Positions 21,317-28,951 of a DNA stretch of 64,000 bases are shown here, piece after piece. The stretch spans positions 1 to 64,000 of the forward strand of contig NZ_JAKZAK010000030.1 of NCBI RefSeq assembly GCF_023156385.1, read 5' to 3'. Both the position numbers and the translations under genes were made by a program. Each line of letters begins with the position of its first letter. The stretch's first letter is position 1. The notes beneath the pieces were generated by a model. It had not been told where the DNA came from. It ran no database searches and saw nothing but the letters and a program-made list of their open reading frames with translations. This DNA comes from Marinobacter xestospongiae (GTDB lineage: Bacteria > Pseudomonadota > Gammaproteobacteria > Pseudomonadales > Oleiphilaceae).

Positions 21317-22777
21317 TCAGGCCGGCGGCAGGGCCGTCAGGATCTGGCGGTAATGGTTGGCCCGGGGCGCCATCTGGCGCTTGTCGAATTCATCCGCCAG
21401 CAGCCGGCAGGCCTCTTCCACCAGCACGCCTTCGCCGCTGCAGTGGCGCAGCCGCTCGAAGGCCTTCTCGGCCTGTTTCAGGTCATCGGCCCGCAGGCAG
21501 GCGAACAGGATGCGGTTGTGGTCCTCCGCCGCCAGCGGGTGGTGGCTCTCGCCCTTGCCGAGGAATTCCTGCCACACCTCCACCATGCGCTCGGGCTGCT
21601 TCTGGGTCAGCAACTGCCCCATCAGTTCGCGGGTGCGATCACGATAGGCTTCCTGATCCGGACGCAACTTGGCAAGCTGGTACAGGTGCTCCAGCAACAC
21701 GATGCGTTCCGGGTAGCGCTGCCACAGCGCCTCAAACTGCAACCGGGCCTGGTCGAACTCCATCCGCGCCAGGGTCGCCATGGCCTGGCCGTACCCTTGG
21801 GTAAAGCGGTCGTCGATTTCCTCCTGCTCCGGCTCGTAGAACGACTCCCGCACCTGCAGCCAGCTCTTGCCCAACAGCAGGATGATGCCAGCGCCCGCCA
21901 CCAACCCGCCGGCGTGAGCCATGTAAGCCACCCCGGTGGCACCGGCGAACCAGTAGTCGTAAATCTCCTTGCCCAACCAGACCGGCAACAGCGCCAGCGC
22001 AGGCGCCCGGAAATAGTTGAAGTACACACCGAGAAAATAGAAAAAGCGGATGCGTTGCAGGCCATAGATCGCCACATACATCCCCATCAGCCCGGAGATG
22101 GAGCCGGAAGCCCCCACCAGCGGCACCGTGCTGCCGAGGGAGAAAACCGTGTACACCAGCCCTGACAGTACCCCGCACACCAGATAGGACAACAGATAGC
22201 GACCCACGCCGAGGGCTTTCTCGACGGTAAACCCGAGCAGGAACAGGAACACCATGTTACCGATCAGATGCCCCCAGCCGCCGTGCAGGAACTGGTAGGC
22301 AATCAGGGTGGACGGTGTCAGCTCGGCAGGCTTGAGGCCCAACTCGTTGGCGCTGAGGCGGTCCAGGTAGTCGCTCTGGATCTGGTCGTGGTGTTGCTGC
22401 CAGTATCGCCGGTCGGCACTGGCCAGCAGAATATCGAGGTTGTCTTCCATGTATTGGTGGAACGGCGGGTTAAACAGCAGCGTCGCTGCCACCCACTGAT
22501 CCTCTCCGTCCACCAGCGCTTGTTGGAACGCCTGCAGCTCATGCACCCGGTCGGATTCCCCGGCCATTCCGATCTGGCGCTCCAGGTAGGTCTCGTACAC
22601 AGGCGCTTCCAGGGTCAGCAGGTCCGCCTCCAGGTAGTGCTCCAGCGCGGCCTGCTGCAGGCGCGGGTCCTTGCCCTGGTAGAACAGGAAAATCAGCAGG
22701 CAGGCCAGCATCAGGCCGAGGGTGGCCAGGGGCGGACGTTTCCAGTTAATGGTGTTTTCGGCGGGGACAATCAGCAT
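21317..22777 (-). CDS. Rhomboid-family intramembrane serine protease
   Basis: The 486-residue protein has a rhomboid core with the catalytic Ser in GASGSISGLMGMY near 222 and the catalytic His in YMAHAGGLVAGAG near 286, together with the HGGWGHLIGNMVFL segment typical of helix 2. An additional 100-residue periplasmic or lumenal-type insertion follows the first helix, and a C-terminal soluble helical region of about 170 residues resembles tetratricopeptide repeats. Rhomboids cut membrane proteins within or near the bilayer. The substrate is unknown. It faces the zinc-finger membrane protein gene tail to tail. Confidence 0.88.
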   Translation of the reverse strand: MLIVPAENTINWKRPPLATLGLMLACLLIFLFYQGKDPRLQQAALEHYLEADLLTLEAPVYETYLERQIGMAGESDRVHELQAFQQALVDGEDQWVAATLLFNPPFHQYMEDNLDILLASADRRYWQQHHDQIQSDYLDRLSANELGLKPAELTPSTLIAYQFLHGGWGHLIGNMVFLFLLGFTVEKALGVGRYLLSYLVCGVLSGLVYTVFSLGSTVPLVGASGSISGLMGMYVAIYGLQRIRFFYFLGVYFNYFRAPALALLPVWLGKEIYDYWFAGATGVAYMAHAGGLVAGAGIILLLGKSWLQVRESFYEPEQEEIDDRFTQGYGQAMATLARMEFDQARLQFEALWQRYPERIVLLEHLYQLAKLRPDQEAYRDRTRELMGQLLTQKQPERMVEVWQEFLGKGESHHPLAAEDHNRILFACLRADDLKQAEKAFERLRHCSGEGVLVEEACRLLADEFDKRQMAPRANHYRQILTALPPA

Positions 22778-22934
22778 GGGCGGTCACAATTCATCACAGT
22801 TCGGTCGGGGTGCGTCCGCTTTTGTACCACAGCAACGACAGCATTTCGCGTTGAAATACCTCCTGACAGCCGAGGTTGTGCACCTCAGCGCAACGAGCCG
22901 GCACAACCGTCCATTCGCCTCAGGAGAACACACC

Positions 22935-23678
22935 ATGTCACACAACCGTCATATCCATCGCGTTCAATCACCCCGGCTGGCAGGCTCGCTACTGGGGAAG
23001 GTGGGCTGGCGCAGTGCCTGCGGGGTGCTGCTGGCCACCAGCCTGATCGGGTGCAGCAGCCATGAGCCACAGATCGAGACCGTCGCCAAGGCACCCACCG
23101 CCGTTCAGGTCGAGCCAGCCGATCCCGCGCCAATACTCGACCATTCTCCAATTGCCGCATCAGCCGCGAACGCCAATAGTGATAACAAACAACAACAATC
23201 GGCGGACCACCCGACAGAGGAAACAGAGATGACAGTGCTCGTACTGGACAACCCGGAACTGCTTGCCCAATCCGCCCACCTGGATGCGGCCGCCACCCTC
23301 GCCGCCGATGCCGTTGAAGAAGGCCCACGCAAGCCCCACCGCCTGCGCTTCCACTACGGTTTCGACAAGCACCAGCTCAGTGACGAGGACGAAGCGATCC
23401 TGCGCCAGCACGCCGCCTATCTGCGGGCCCATCCGGAGGTGACGGTGCGAATTCACGGCCATACCGACAGTTTCGGTGCCGCTGACTACAACACCTTCCT
23501 GTCACGATTGCGCGCCAACGCGGTGGCCAAGCTGTTGAAAGAGGAGGGAGTCCGGGAAGCTCAGGTGCAGATCAGCGCCTGGGGCAGCAGTCGGCCACTG
23601 GCCCGGCCTGACGACCACTCCGCCAACCGCCGGTTGGAGCTGGAGTACCACAACGAGCGCCTTGCCAAGGCCCAGTGA
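22935..23678 (+). CDS. OmpA-like outer membrane lipoprotein
   Basis: The 247-residue precursor has a signal peptide ending in a lipobox, LIGC near residues 36-39, so it should be lipidated and exported. A low-complexity linker leads to a C-terminal OmpA-family peptidoglycan-binding domain at about 130-240, with LRFHYGFDKHQLSDEDEAIL and RIHGHTDSFGAADYN. The ATG at 22935 has CAGGAG 8 bases upstream. Because a sortase system lies 2.4 kb away, a relation to the OmpA-like component PdsO of such systems is possible, but three unrelated genes intervene. Confidence 0.85.
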   Translation: MSHNRHIHRVQSPRLAGSLLGKVGWRSACGVLLATSLIGCSSHEPQIETVAKAPTAVQVEPADPAPILDHSPIAASAANANSDNKQQQSADHPTEETEMTVLVLDNPELLAQSAHLDAAATLAADAVEEGPRKPHRLRFHYGFDKHQLSDEDEAILRQHAAYLRAHPEVTVRIHGHTDSFGAADYNTFLSRLRANAVAKLLKEEGVREAQVQISAWGSSRPLARPDDHSANRRLELEYHNERLAKAQ

Positions 23679-23689
23679 GAAATGGCGGC

Positions 23690-23716
23690 GATGGCACCGG
23701 CCGCCCCGGTGCCATC
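23690..23716. terminator. Hairpin between ompA-like and MAPEG genes
   Basis: An 11-bp perfect stem (GATGGCACCGG and its complement) encloses a 5-base loop between two convergent genes. There is no clear T tract, so it is called terminator-like only. Confidence 0.45.
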
Positions 23717-23747
23717 GGCTGTGCTTGAAGGGAACTGCGGCCAGTGA

Positions 23748-24149
23748 TCAGTAATTGGCCTGAAAGACGTTCAGCATCACCGCCACCACCATCGCCAGCA
23801 GTGCCAGCCAGGTCAGCAGGATACCGCCCAGTCGCGCCGGGTGGGCACCACCGCGACCCTGGATCATGCCCCAGGCGTGCAGGAAGCGCCCCAACACGAA
23901 CGCCATCCCCAGAGCGTAGATCCACTCCACCATGACCCCGTTGAGCTCGCCGATGGCCAGCAGGATCAACGCAATGGGGGCGTACTCGGTCAGGTTGGCC
24001 TGGGCCCGTACCGCCGCTTCGAAATCCCGATTGTCGGTCACACCGACGCCTTTCTTGTGACGCAGCCGGAACATCGCCACCCGCACGGACAACAACACCA
24101 GCAGAATGGTGCAGACACAGGCGAAGACCGCCGACACCGGTAGAATCAT
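23748..24149 (-). CDS. MAPEG-family membrane protein
   Basis: The 133-residue protein has four hydrophobic helices and the MAPEG signature region NRDFEAAVRAQANLTEYAPI, followed by a conserved Asn/Glu-containing helix pair. It resembles bacterial YecN-like members; the family includes glutathione S-transferase-like enzymes, but activity here is unknown. The ATG at 24149 has GAAGAAGGG upstream and begins 2 bases after the stop of the GlsB-like gene, so both are probably transcribed together. Confidence 0.85.
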   Translation of the reverse strand: MILPVSAVFACVCTILLVLLSVRVAMFRLRHKKGVGVTDNRDFEAAVRAQANLTEYAPIALILLAIGELNGVMVEWIYALGMAFVLGRFLHAWGMIQGRGGAHPARLGGILLTWLALLAMVVAVMLNVFQANY

Positions 24150-24151
24150 CG

Positions 24152-24397
24152 TCAACCCTTCTTCAGTTTGCCCACCAGGAACAGCAGCAGCACCGCCCCT
24201 ACCGTCGCGGTGACCAGCTCACCCACCGCCCCCTGGGACGCCAGCCCCAGCAGCCGGAACACAATGCCGCCCACGAACGAACCGACGATGCCGATCCCCA
24301 CATTCGCCAGCACGCCGAAACCACGGCCTTTCATGATCAGCCCGGCCAGCCAGCCGGCGACGCCACCAATAATCAGAAACAGGATCAGATTCATCAT
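24152..24397 (-). CDS. GlsB/YeaQ/YmgE-family small membrane protein
   Basis: The 81-residue protein has two to three hydrophobic segments with the family Gly-rich patterns GGVAGWLAGLIMKGRGFG and NVGIGIVGSFVGG. Members are called transglycosylase-associated, and are often induced by stress, but their function is not established. GGGAGG lies 7 bases before the first of two adjacent ATG codons. It is followed by the MAPEG gene. Confidence 0.9.
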   Translation of the reverse strand: MMNLILFLIIGGVAGWLAGLIMKGRGFGVLANVGIGIVGSFVGGIVFRLLGLASQGAVGELVTATVGAVLLLFLVGKLKKG

Positions 24398-24488
24398 CCG
24401 CGACCTCCCGAGTCGTCTCCATGGGCTTCAAGACTGCCGCGATTTTCACGCTGCTTCAAGCAGTTCCGCAATGACGAACGGTTAAGGG

Positions 24489-25196
24489 TCAGTGGCTCGC
24501 CAACTCGGCGATAACCTCCGCCATCTGGTGACGGCAGCGTTCCATCAGCTCGGGAATGTCGGCGTTGGTGAGGCCGGTGGTTTCCACCGGCGGCAGAATA
24601 CGGACAGCAACCGACTGGTAGCGCCCCAGCGCGCCTTCGGTGCGACCGTGATAGGGCTGGGCACAGACCATGGTGATGGGGGCGCCGGCAGCGACCGCGG
24701 CGTGAAAGGCGCCTTTCTTGAAACGACCCAGCTCGGCACCGTGACTGCGGGTGCCTTCGGGGAAGATCCACAGGCTCTTGTGCTCGCGGGTGATGGCTTC
24801 GCTGGTGGCCTGCATCGCCGCCACCGCTTTATGGGACTTGGCGCGATTGATCAGCACATTGCCCCCCAGCCAGAACACCTGGCCAAAGAACGGTGCCCAG
24901 ACCAGGGCGGACTTGCCCACCGTAACCGCCCGCGGTGGCAGCAAATCCCCCAGTACGAACAGGTCATCGTTGTGCTGGTGATTGGCGATGATCACGGTGG
25001 GACGGTCGTGGGGCATGTGCTGCCAGCCATCCAGGGGACGCTTCAGCCCCAGAATCCGCCGGCCAAGACGGGCCAGCCAGCGGCCAAGGACGCGGTTATT
25101 CTCCGGATTGAAGGGCCGGGCCAGGCAAATCGCCAATCCCAACAGACACACCACCGGCACCATCAACCAGGCCAGAAATTTTCGCACCACACCCAT
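24489..25196 (-). CDS. 1-acylglycerol-3-phosphate acyltransferase (PlsC family)
   Basis: This membrane-bound acyltransferase of 235 residues makes phosphatidic acid from lysophosphatidic acid and acyl-ACP or acyl-CoA. The HX4D catalytic motif is NHQHNDD near 73-79, and the substrate motif FPEGTRS and the later VCAQPYHGR block are present, after an N-terminal hydrophobic anchor. The ATG at 25196 begins directly before the anchor; a longer frame would add an uncharacteristic leader. The ribosome binding site is weak. Several PlsC paralogues are usual in this type of bacterium. Confidence 0.85.
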   Translation of the reverse strand: MGVVRKFLAWLMVPVVCLLGLAICLARPFNPENNRVLGRWLARLGRRILGLKRPLDGWQHMPHDRPTVIIANHQHNDDLFVLGDLLPPRAVTVGKSALVWAPFFGQVFWLGGNVLINRAKSHKAVAAMQATSEAITREHKSLWIFPEGTRSHGAELGRFKKGAFHAAVAAGAPITMVCAQPYHGRTEGALGRYQSVAVRILPPVETTGLTNADIPELMERCRHQMAEVIAELASH

Positions 25197-25305
25197 TGCA
25201 CGTTGTCCACTTGATAACCAAACACAAACCCCGTCGCGACCGGACCAGGGCAATGGTCGGGCCGGGACGGGGTCCACAGGGCGAACAAGTGTACGCCAAA
25301 AGTGC

Positions 25306-25905
25306 TCAGCTGTCCGTTACAGCGTGTGCCACCGAGGCCACCTCCGGCACTGCGGTAGTGACCCGCTGGGCCTCGACCACGTACCGCAGCGGGCCGTTGG
25401 TATTGAGGCTGTCGAAGGGGTAGCAGGTCACCAGCAACAGGCCGTCCGGACCCAGGGCATTGAGATCCACCCCCTCCTGACGACTGTCGACGATACGGAT
25501 CGACGCCACCTGGTAATCCTGCCACTGGCCGTCCCGCTGCTGCAGTTGCAGCCGGGTACCGGCAGCCATCGCCTCCAGCGCCCGAAAATGGGTATCACGA
25601 TGGCCGGCGATCATCACCGGTCCGTGATCACCGGTGCGCACCAGGCCAGGGCCAAAGGCGAGGCTTTCGCCATGGACACCGTCCAACACGATCCAGGACA
25701 GATCCTCGTCCGGCAGCGCCAGGCGGGCCACCGGCCAGGTGTCGGCCCAGGGCCAGGGTTTGGCGTCGGTCTGCCGGGCCCGGCTTTCCGACCAGGCCAT
25801 TTCCAGCAGCTCCTGGGCCAGCATTGCCTTGGCGGGAATCCACAACCCCGCCACCACCAGCATCAGCGACGCCAGCGCCACCACCGTCAACCAGCGCCCG
25901 CTCAT
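25306..25905 (-). CDS. Class GN sortase
   Basis: The 199-residue membrane-anchored transpeptidase has one N-terminal helix at about 5-25 and the sortase barrel after it. The catalytic triad is visible as His102 (IAGHRDTHF), Cys161 (LLLVTCYPF) and Arg174 (GPLRYVVE). Class GN sortases occur in Gram-negative bacteria, usually with a single dedicated substrate. Its ATG overlaps the stop of the VIT/VWA substrate gene by 4 bases, so the pair is translationally coupled. Confidence 0.93.
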   Translation of the reverse strand: MSGRWLTVVALASLMLVVAGLWIPAKAMLAQELLEMAWSESRARQTDAKPWPWADTWPVARLALPDEDLSWIVLDGVHGESLAFGPGLVRTGDHGPVMIAGHRDTHFRALEAMAAGTRLQLQQRDGQWQDYQVASIRIVDSRQEGVDLNALGPDGLLLVTCYPFDSLNTNGPLRYVVEAQRVTTAVPEVASVAHAVTDS

Positions 25906-28049
25906 GACCGGACTCCCGCCCGGCGGCGCCGGAACAGCCCCGCCAGCCCACTGAGCACCAGTCCCAGCAGCCCCGACGTCAACAGCAGCGGAGACCAGGT
26001 GGCGGTCTGGGGGTAACGTATCATCCCCGGCTGGCTGCCATCCGGTAGCAGGGTCGGCACCTGATCCTTGGCCAGAGCCTGGTTCATTGGACGGACCGGG
26101 GTACGGTCCACCGCCACAAAGCTGGTGAAACGGGTCACCAGGCGATGGGCCAGTGCCAGCTCGGTGACCTGGTCACGAATTTCAGAACCCACCTGCCCGG
26201 ACAGCGACTGGTCCATCAGGCTGTCGATCTTCTCCGCCGCCCAGTAGCGGTGCAGGCCCTGCCCCGGCGCTGCTTGCACAAGATCGAGCGACTGCTGCCA
26301 GCGGGTACCATCCGGCAGCCGGCCGGACGCCTCCAGAGTGCCTTCCAGGCCTTCGCCGTCAGATGCCCGCACCACCTGGATCAGCGGTTCACCCAGAAAC
26401 AGGTCGCCCGGTCGCTGGGGGAGCGCCTCCTGCTCCGACACCCCATCCGGCCACTGGCTGGCAATGTCGGTCATCACCGGCGCCTGCATCTTGGCAAACA
26501 GTGTGTCCAGCGGTCCAGAGACGTCCGCCAGGTCACTGATGGCGGTGTAGGTCCCGCGGCCAAAGCGGGCGGCCTCACGCATGAAGTGCATGTTGGGCGC
26601 CGATCCAATCGCCACCGTGAACAACCGGCTACGCCCCAGCTGGCGCTGAATCTGGCTGAACAGGGCCGCTTCGTTACCCACCGCACCGTCGGTCATGAAC
26701 ACCACCTGCCGAACATAGCCGCTGCGGTCTTCATCGTCGGCGTCGGCAAGCAGCGCGGCGTCCAGCGCCGGTGCCATTTCGGTGCCGCCGTCGGCATGCA
26801 GGTCCTGAACGTAGCGCCGTGCCCGCGCCAGGTTGGTGGCCGACGCCGGTACTGACGCCATGTGCAGGGCCTGGGTTTGACTGTTGAACTGGATCACGTT
26901 GAAGCGGTCTTCCGGCTGCAGGGTATCCAGCCCTCGCAGCAACGAGGCCTTGGCCTGACGAATCGATTCACCGGCCATCGAGCCGGAGGTATCAATCACG
27001 AACACCAGTTCCCGGGGTAGGCTCCGGGCCTGTTGCTGCCCCGGCACCAGCATCGCCAGCAGGTACTCTTCACCCTGCCAGTGTTCGCGGAACAGGGCGG
27101 CGGCCGGTGCCTGGCCACGCACCGGCGTCCAGCGCACCACCAGGTCGCGGTCCATTGCAATCGCGCCCTGGGTCGGCGCCACCACCACCTGGTCACCGTT
27201 CCAGGTGCTGTTTAGGCCATGACTGGGGCTGGTGACGTTGCCGATCGGCAGACCGGCGTTGAGGGTCAGTCGCACACTGGCCTGGTGGCTGCCGGCCGGA
27301 ACATCGTTCTGGCTGACGGTGAACGGGCTGATCTGGTCGGCATCCGGTACCTCGGTGGTAGCGGTGGCCCAGCCCTGTTGCCACTGGGTGGACTGCTCGG
27401 TCAGCGGTTTGCCCGGCATGTAGCGGGGTGTCAGCGTGGTGGGCAGGCGCAGTTCAAACTCACCGGACTGATAGCGCACCGCCTGCTGGTAACGCAGTTC
27501 CACTGACACCGCCTCACCGGGGGGAATGTTGGCTAGCCGGGTGGTGAACAGGTTGGGCCGCTGCTGTTCCACGGTCGCGGCCTGGCGCCCTTCGTCCCGG
27601 GCTTGCTGGTACTGGCGTTTGGCCTCCTGGCGGGTATGGATCTCGCCTTCGATCACCCGCTCACCGGCGATCATGGTGAGGCCGTAGACGCTGGCGTCCT
27701 CCGGCAGCGGGAACACGAACACCCCCTCCTGCCACTGCTGGCTGGTGTTGGCGAACTTCTGCACCAGCCGGGTGTCGGCAATCAGCCCGCTGACGGTCAC
27801 CTGGTAGTCGGTGGTCAGCAGGGTGGCTGGCTGTTGCCACTGGCCCTGGCCATCAATGAAGTGGAATGCGCCAGTGCCCGGGGCTTCCGAGGCGTCGGCG
27901 AACAGCGGCTGGACAAACAGCAACAGCGCCATCGACAACCACAGGCCGACGCCTTCGCTCCAGCGTGGCAGACGCCGACGACGGGGCTGCAGTGGCTTGG
28001 CGGGACGGGCCGGAACCCGGGCGGGAGGAATGCTGACCGCGAGTAGCAT
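25902..28049 (-). CDS. Sortase target protein with VIT and VWA domains
   Basis: The 715-residue exported protein is the single substrate of the adjacent sortase. A signal-anchor lies near 28-50. A VIT domain occupies about 65-195 and a von Willebrand A domain about 345-520, with the metal site FVIDTSGSMAGE. The C-terminus carries a sorting signal, YPQTATW at about 679-685, followed by a hydrophobic helix and RRRR. The sorting motif departs from LPXTG, as expected for this Gram-negative family. The protein may bind other proteins or inhibitors at the cell surface; its partner is unknown. Confidence 0.92.
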   Translation of the reverse strand: MLLAVSIPPARVPARPAKPLQPRRRRLPRWSEGVGLWLSMALLLFVQPLFADASEAPGTGAFHFIDGQGQWQQPATLLTTDYQVTVSGLIADTRLVQKFANTSQQWQEGVFVFPLPEDASVYGLTMIAGERVIEGEIHTRQEAKRQYQQARDEGRQAATVEQQRPNLFTTRLANIPPGEAVSVELRYQQAVRYQSGEFELRLPTTLTPRYMPGKPLTEQSTQWQQGWATATTEVPDADQISPFTVSQNDVPAGSHQASVRLTLNAGLPIGNVTSPSHGLNSTWNGDQVVVAPTQGAIAMDRDLVVRWTPVRGQAPAAALFREHWQGEEYLLAMLVPGQQQARSLPRELVFVIDTSGSMAGESIRQAKASLLRGLDTLQPEDRFNVIQFNSQTQALHMASVPASATNLARARRYVQDLHADGGTEMAPALDAALLADADDEDRSGYVRQVVFMTDGAVGNEAALFSQIQRQLGRSRLFTVAIGSAPNMHFMREAARFGRGTYTAISDLADVSGPLDTLFAKMQAPVMTDIASQWPDGVSEQEALPQRPGDLFLGEPLIQVVRASDGEGLEGTLEASGRLPDGTRWQQSLDLVQAAPGQGLHRYWAAEKIDSLMDQSLSGQVGSEIRDQVTELALAHRLVTRFTSFVAVDRTPVRPMNQALAKDQVPTLLPDGSQPGMIRYPQTATWSPLLLTSGLLGLVLSGLAGLFRRRRAGVRS

Positions 28050-28071
28050 GGTACCTTTCCTTGCGTGATGG

Positions 28072-28086
28072 ATGAGATGACCTCAT
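28072..28086. promoter_or_regulatory. Possible operator in the divergent sortase control region
   Basis: ATGAG and CTCAT form a 5-bp inverted repeat with a 5-base spacer, 23-37 bases before the substrate gene. It is a candidate binding site for the adjacent response regulator, but short palindromes arise easily by chance. Confidence 0.25.
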
Positions 28087-28176
28087 TTCACACCGCCGAG
28101 CCGGCGATCCGGTGGCGCAATCGGGGCAGCCCGATGGGGAAAAGTGATGAATTGTGGCAAGCTGGCGGGATGCCCT

Positions 28177-28204
28177 TGAGCCCGCGGGCGACCGTGATTT
28201 AATA
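28177..28204 (+). promoter_or_regulatory. Possible promoter of the sortase two-component genes
   Basis: TTGAGC and TTTAAT are separated by 16 bases, placing a transcript start about 35 bases before the ATG at 28247. It also argues against the longer upstream starts of that reading frame. Confidence 0.35.
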
Positions 28205-28246
28205 GCAGGCACCCAAGGACCACTCATCCCCACACGACGCACGGAC

Positions 28247-28948
28247 ATGAAGCGACACATCTGCCTGATTGAAGACGAACCCGCCATCCGCGAGAACTAT
28301 CGCGATGCCCTCGAGCGCCGCGGCTACCGGGTCACCACCCACGGCGACCGGCCCGCTGCGCTGCTGGCCCTGAGCGCCCAACTGCCGGAGCTGGCCATCA
28401 TCGATGTGGGTCTGGGGGACGAACCCGACGGCGGCTTTGCCCTGTGCCAGGAGCTGCGCCAGCGCTCCGCCACCCTGCCGATCATCTTCCTCACCGCCCG
28501 TGACAGCGACATCGATTCGGTACACGGTCTGCGCCTGGGTGCGGACGACTACGTCACCAAGGACATGAGCCTGGATCACCTGCTGGCCCGCATCACCGCT
28601 CTGTTGCGGCGCGCCGACGCCTGGGCCGAGGCGCTGAAACAGCCTGATGAGGTGATCAAGCGTGGTCGTCTGAGCCTCAATGTGGATCGGATGACCGTGA
28701 CCTGGAACCAGTTGCCGGTGGAACTGACGGTCACCGAATTCTGGATGCTGCACTCCCTGGCCCGCCACCCGGGCCATGTCCGCGACCGCGACCAGTTGAT
28801 GTCCGCCGCCAGCACGGTGCTGGACGACAACACCGTGACTTCCCACATCAAGCGCATCCGTCGGAAGTTCCAGCAGGTGGACGCCGACTTCGATGGCATC
28901 CAGACCGCCTACGGCATGGGCTACCGCTGGAATGCCCACGAGGTCTGA
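28247..28948 (+). CDS. pdsR: Dedicated sortase system response regulator (PdsR-type)
   Basis: The 233-residue protein has a receiver domain at 1-120 with acidic ED at 9-10, the acceptor Asp53 in LAIIDVGLGDEPDGG and a Lys in DDYVTKDMS. A winged-helix OmpR-type DNA-binding domain follows at about 135-230 (VTEFWMLHSLARHPGHVRD). The insertion GLGDEPDGG after the acceptor Asp is unusual for generic OmpR regulators and fits the family found with class GN sortases. It is divergent from the sortase substrate gene and followed after 3 bases by its kinase. Confidence 0.9.
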   Translation: MKRHICLIEDEPAIRENYRDALERRGYRVTTHGDRPAALLALSAQLPELAIIDVGLGDEPDGGFALCQELRQRSATLPIIFLTARDSDIDSVHGLRLGADDYVTKDMSLDHLLARITALLRRADAWAEALKQPDEVIKRGRLSLNVDRMTVTWNQLPVELTVTEFWMLHSLARHPGHVRDRDQLMSAASTVLDDNTVTSHIKRIRRKFQQVDADFDGIQTAYGMGYRWNAHEV

Positions 28949-28951
28949 CGC

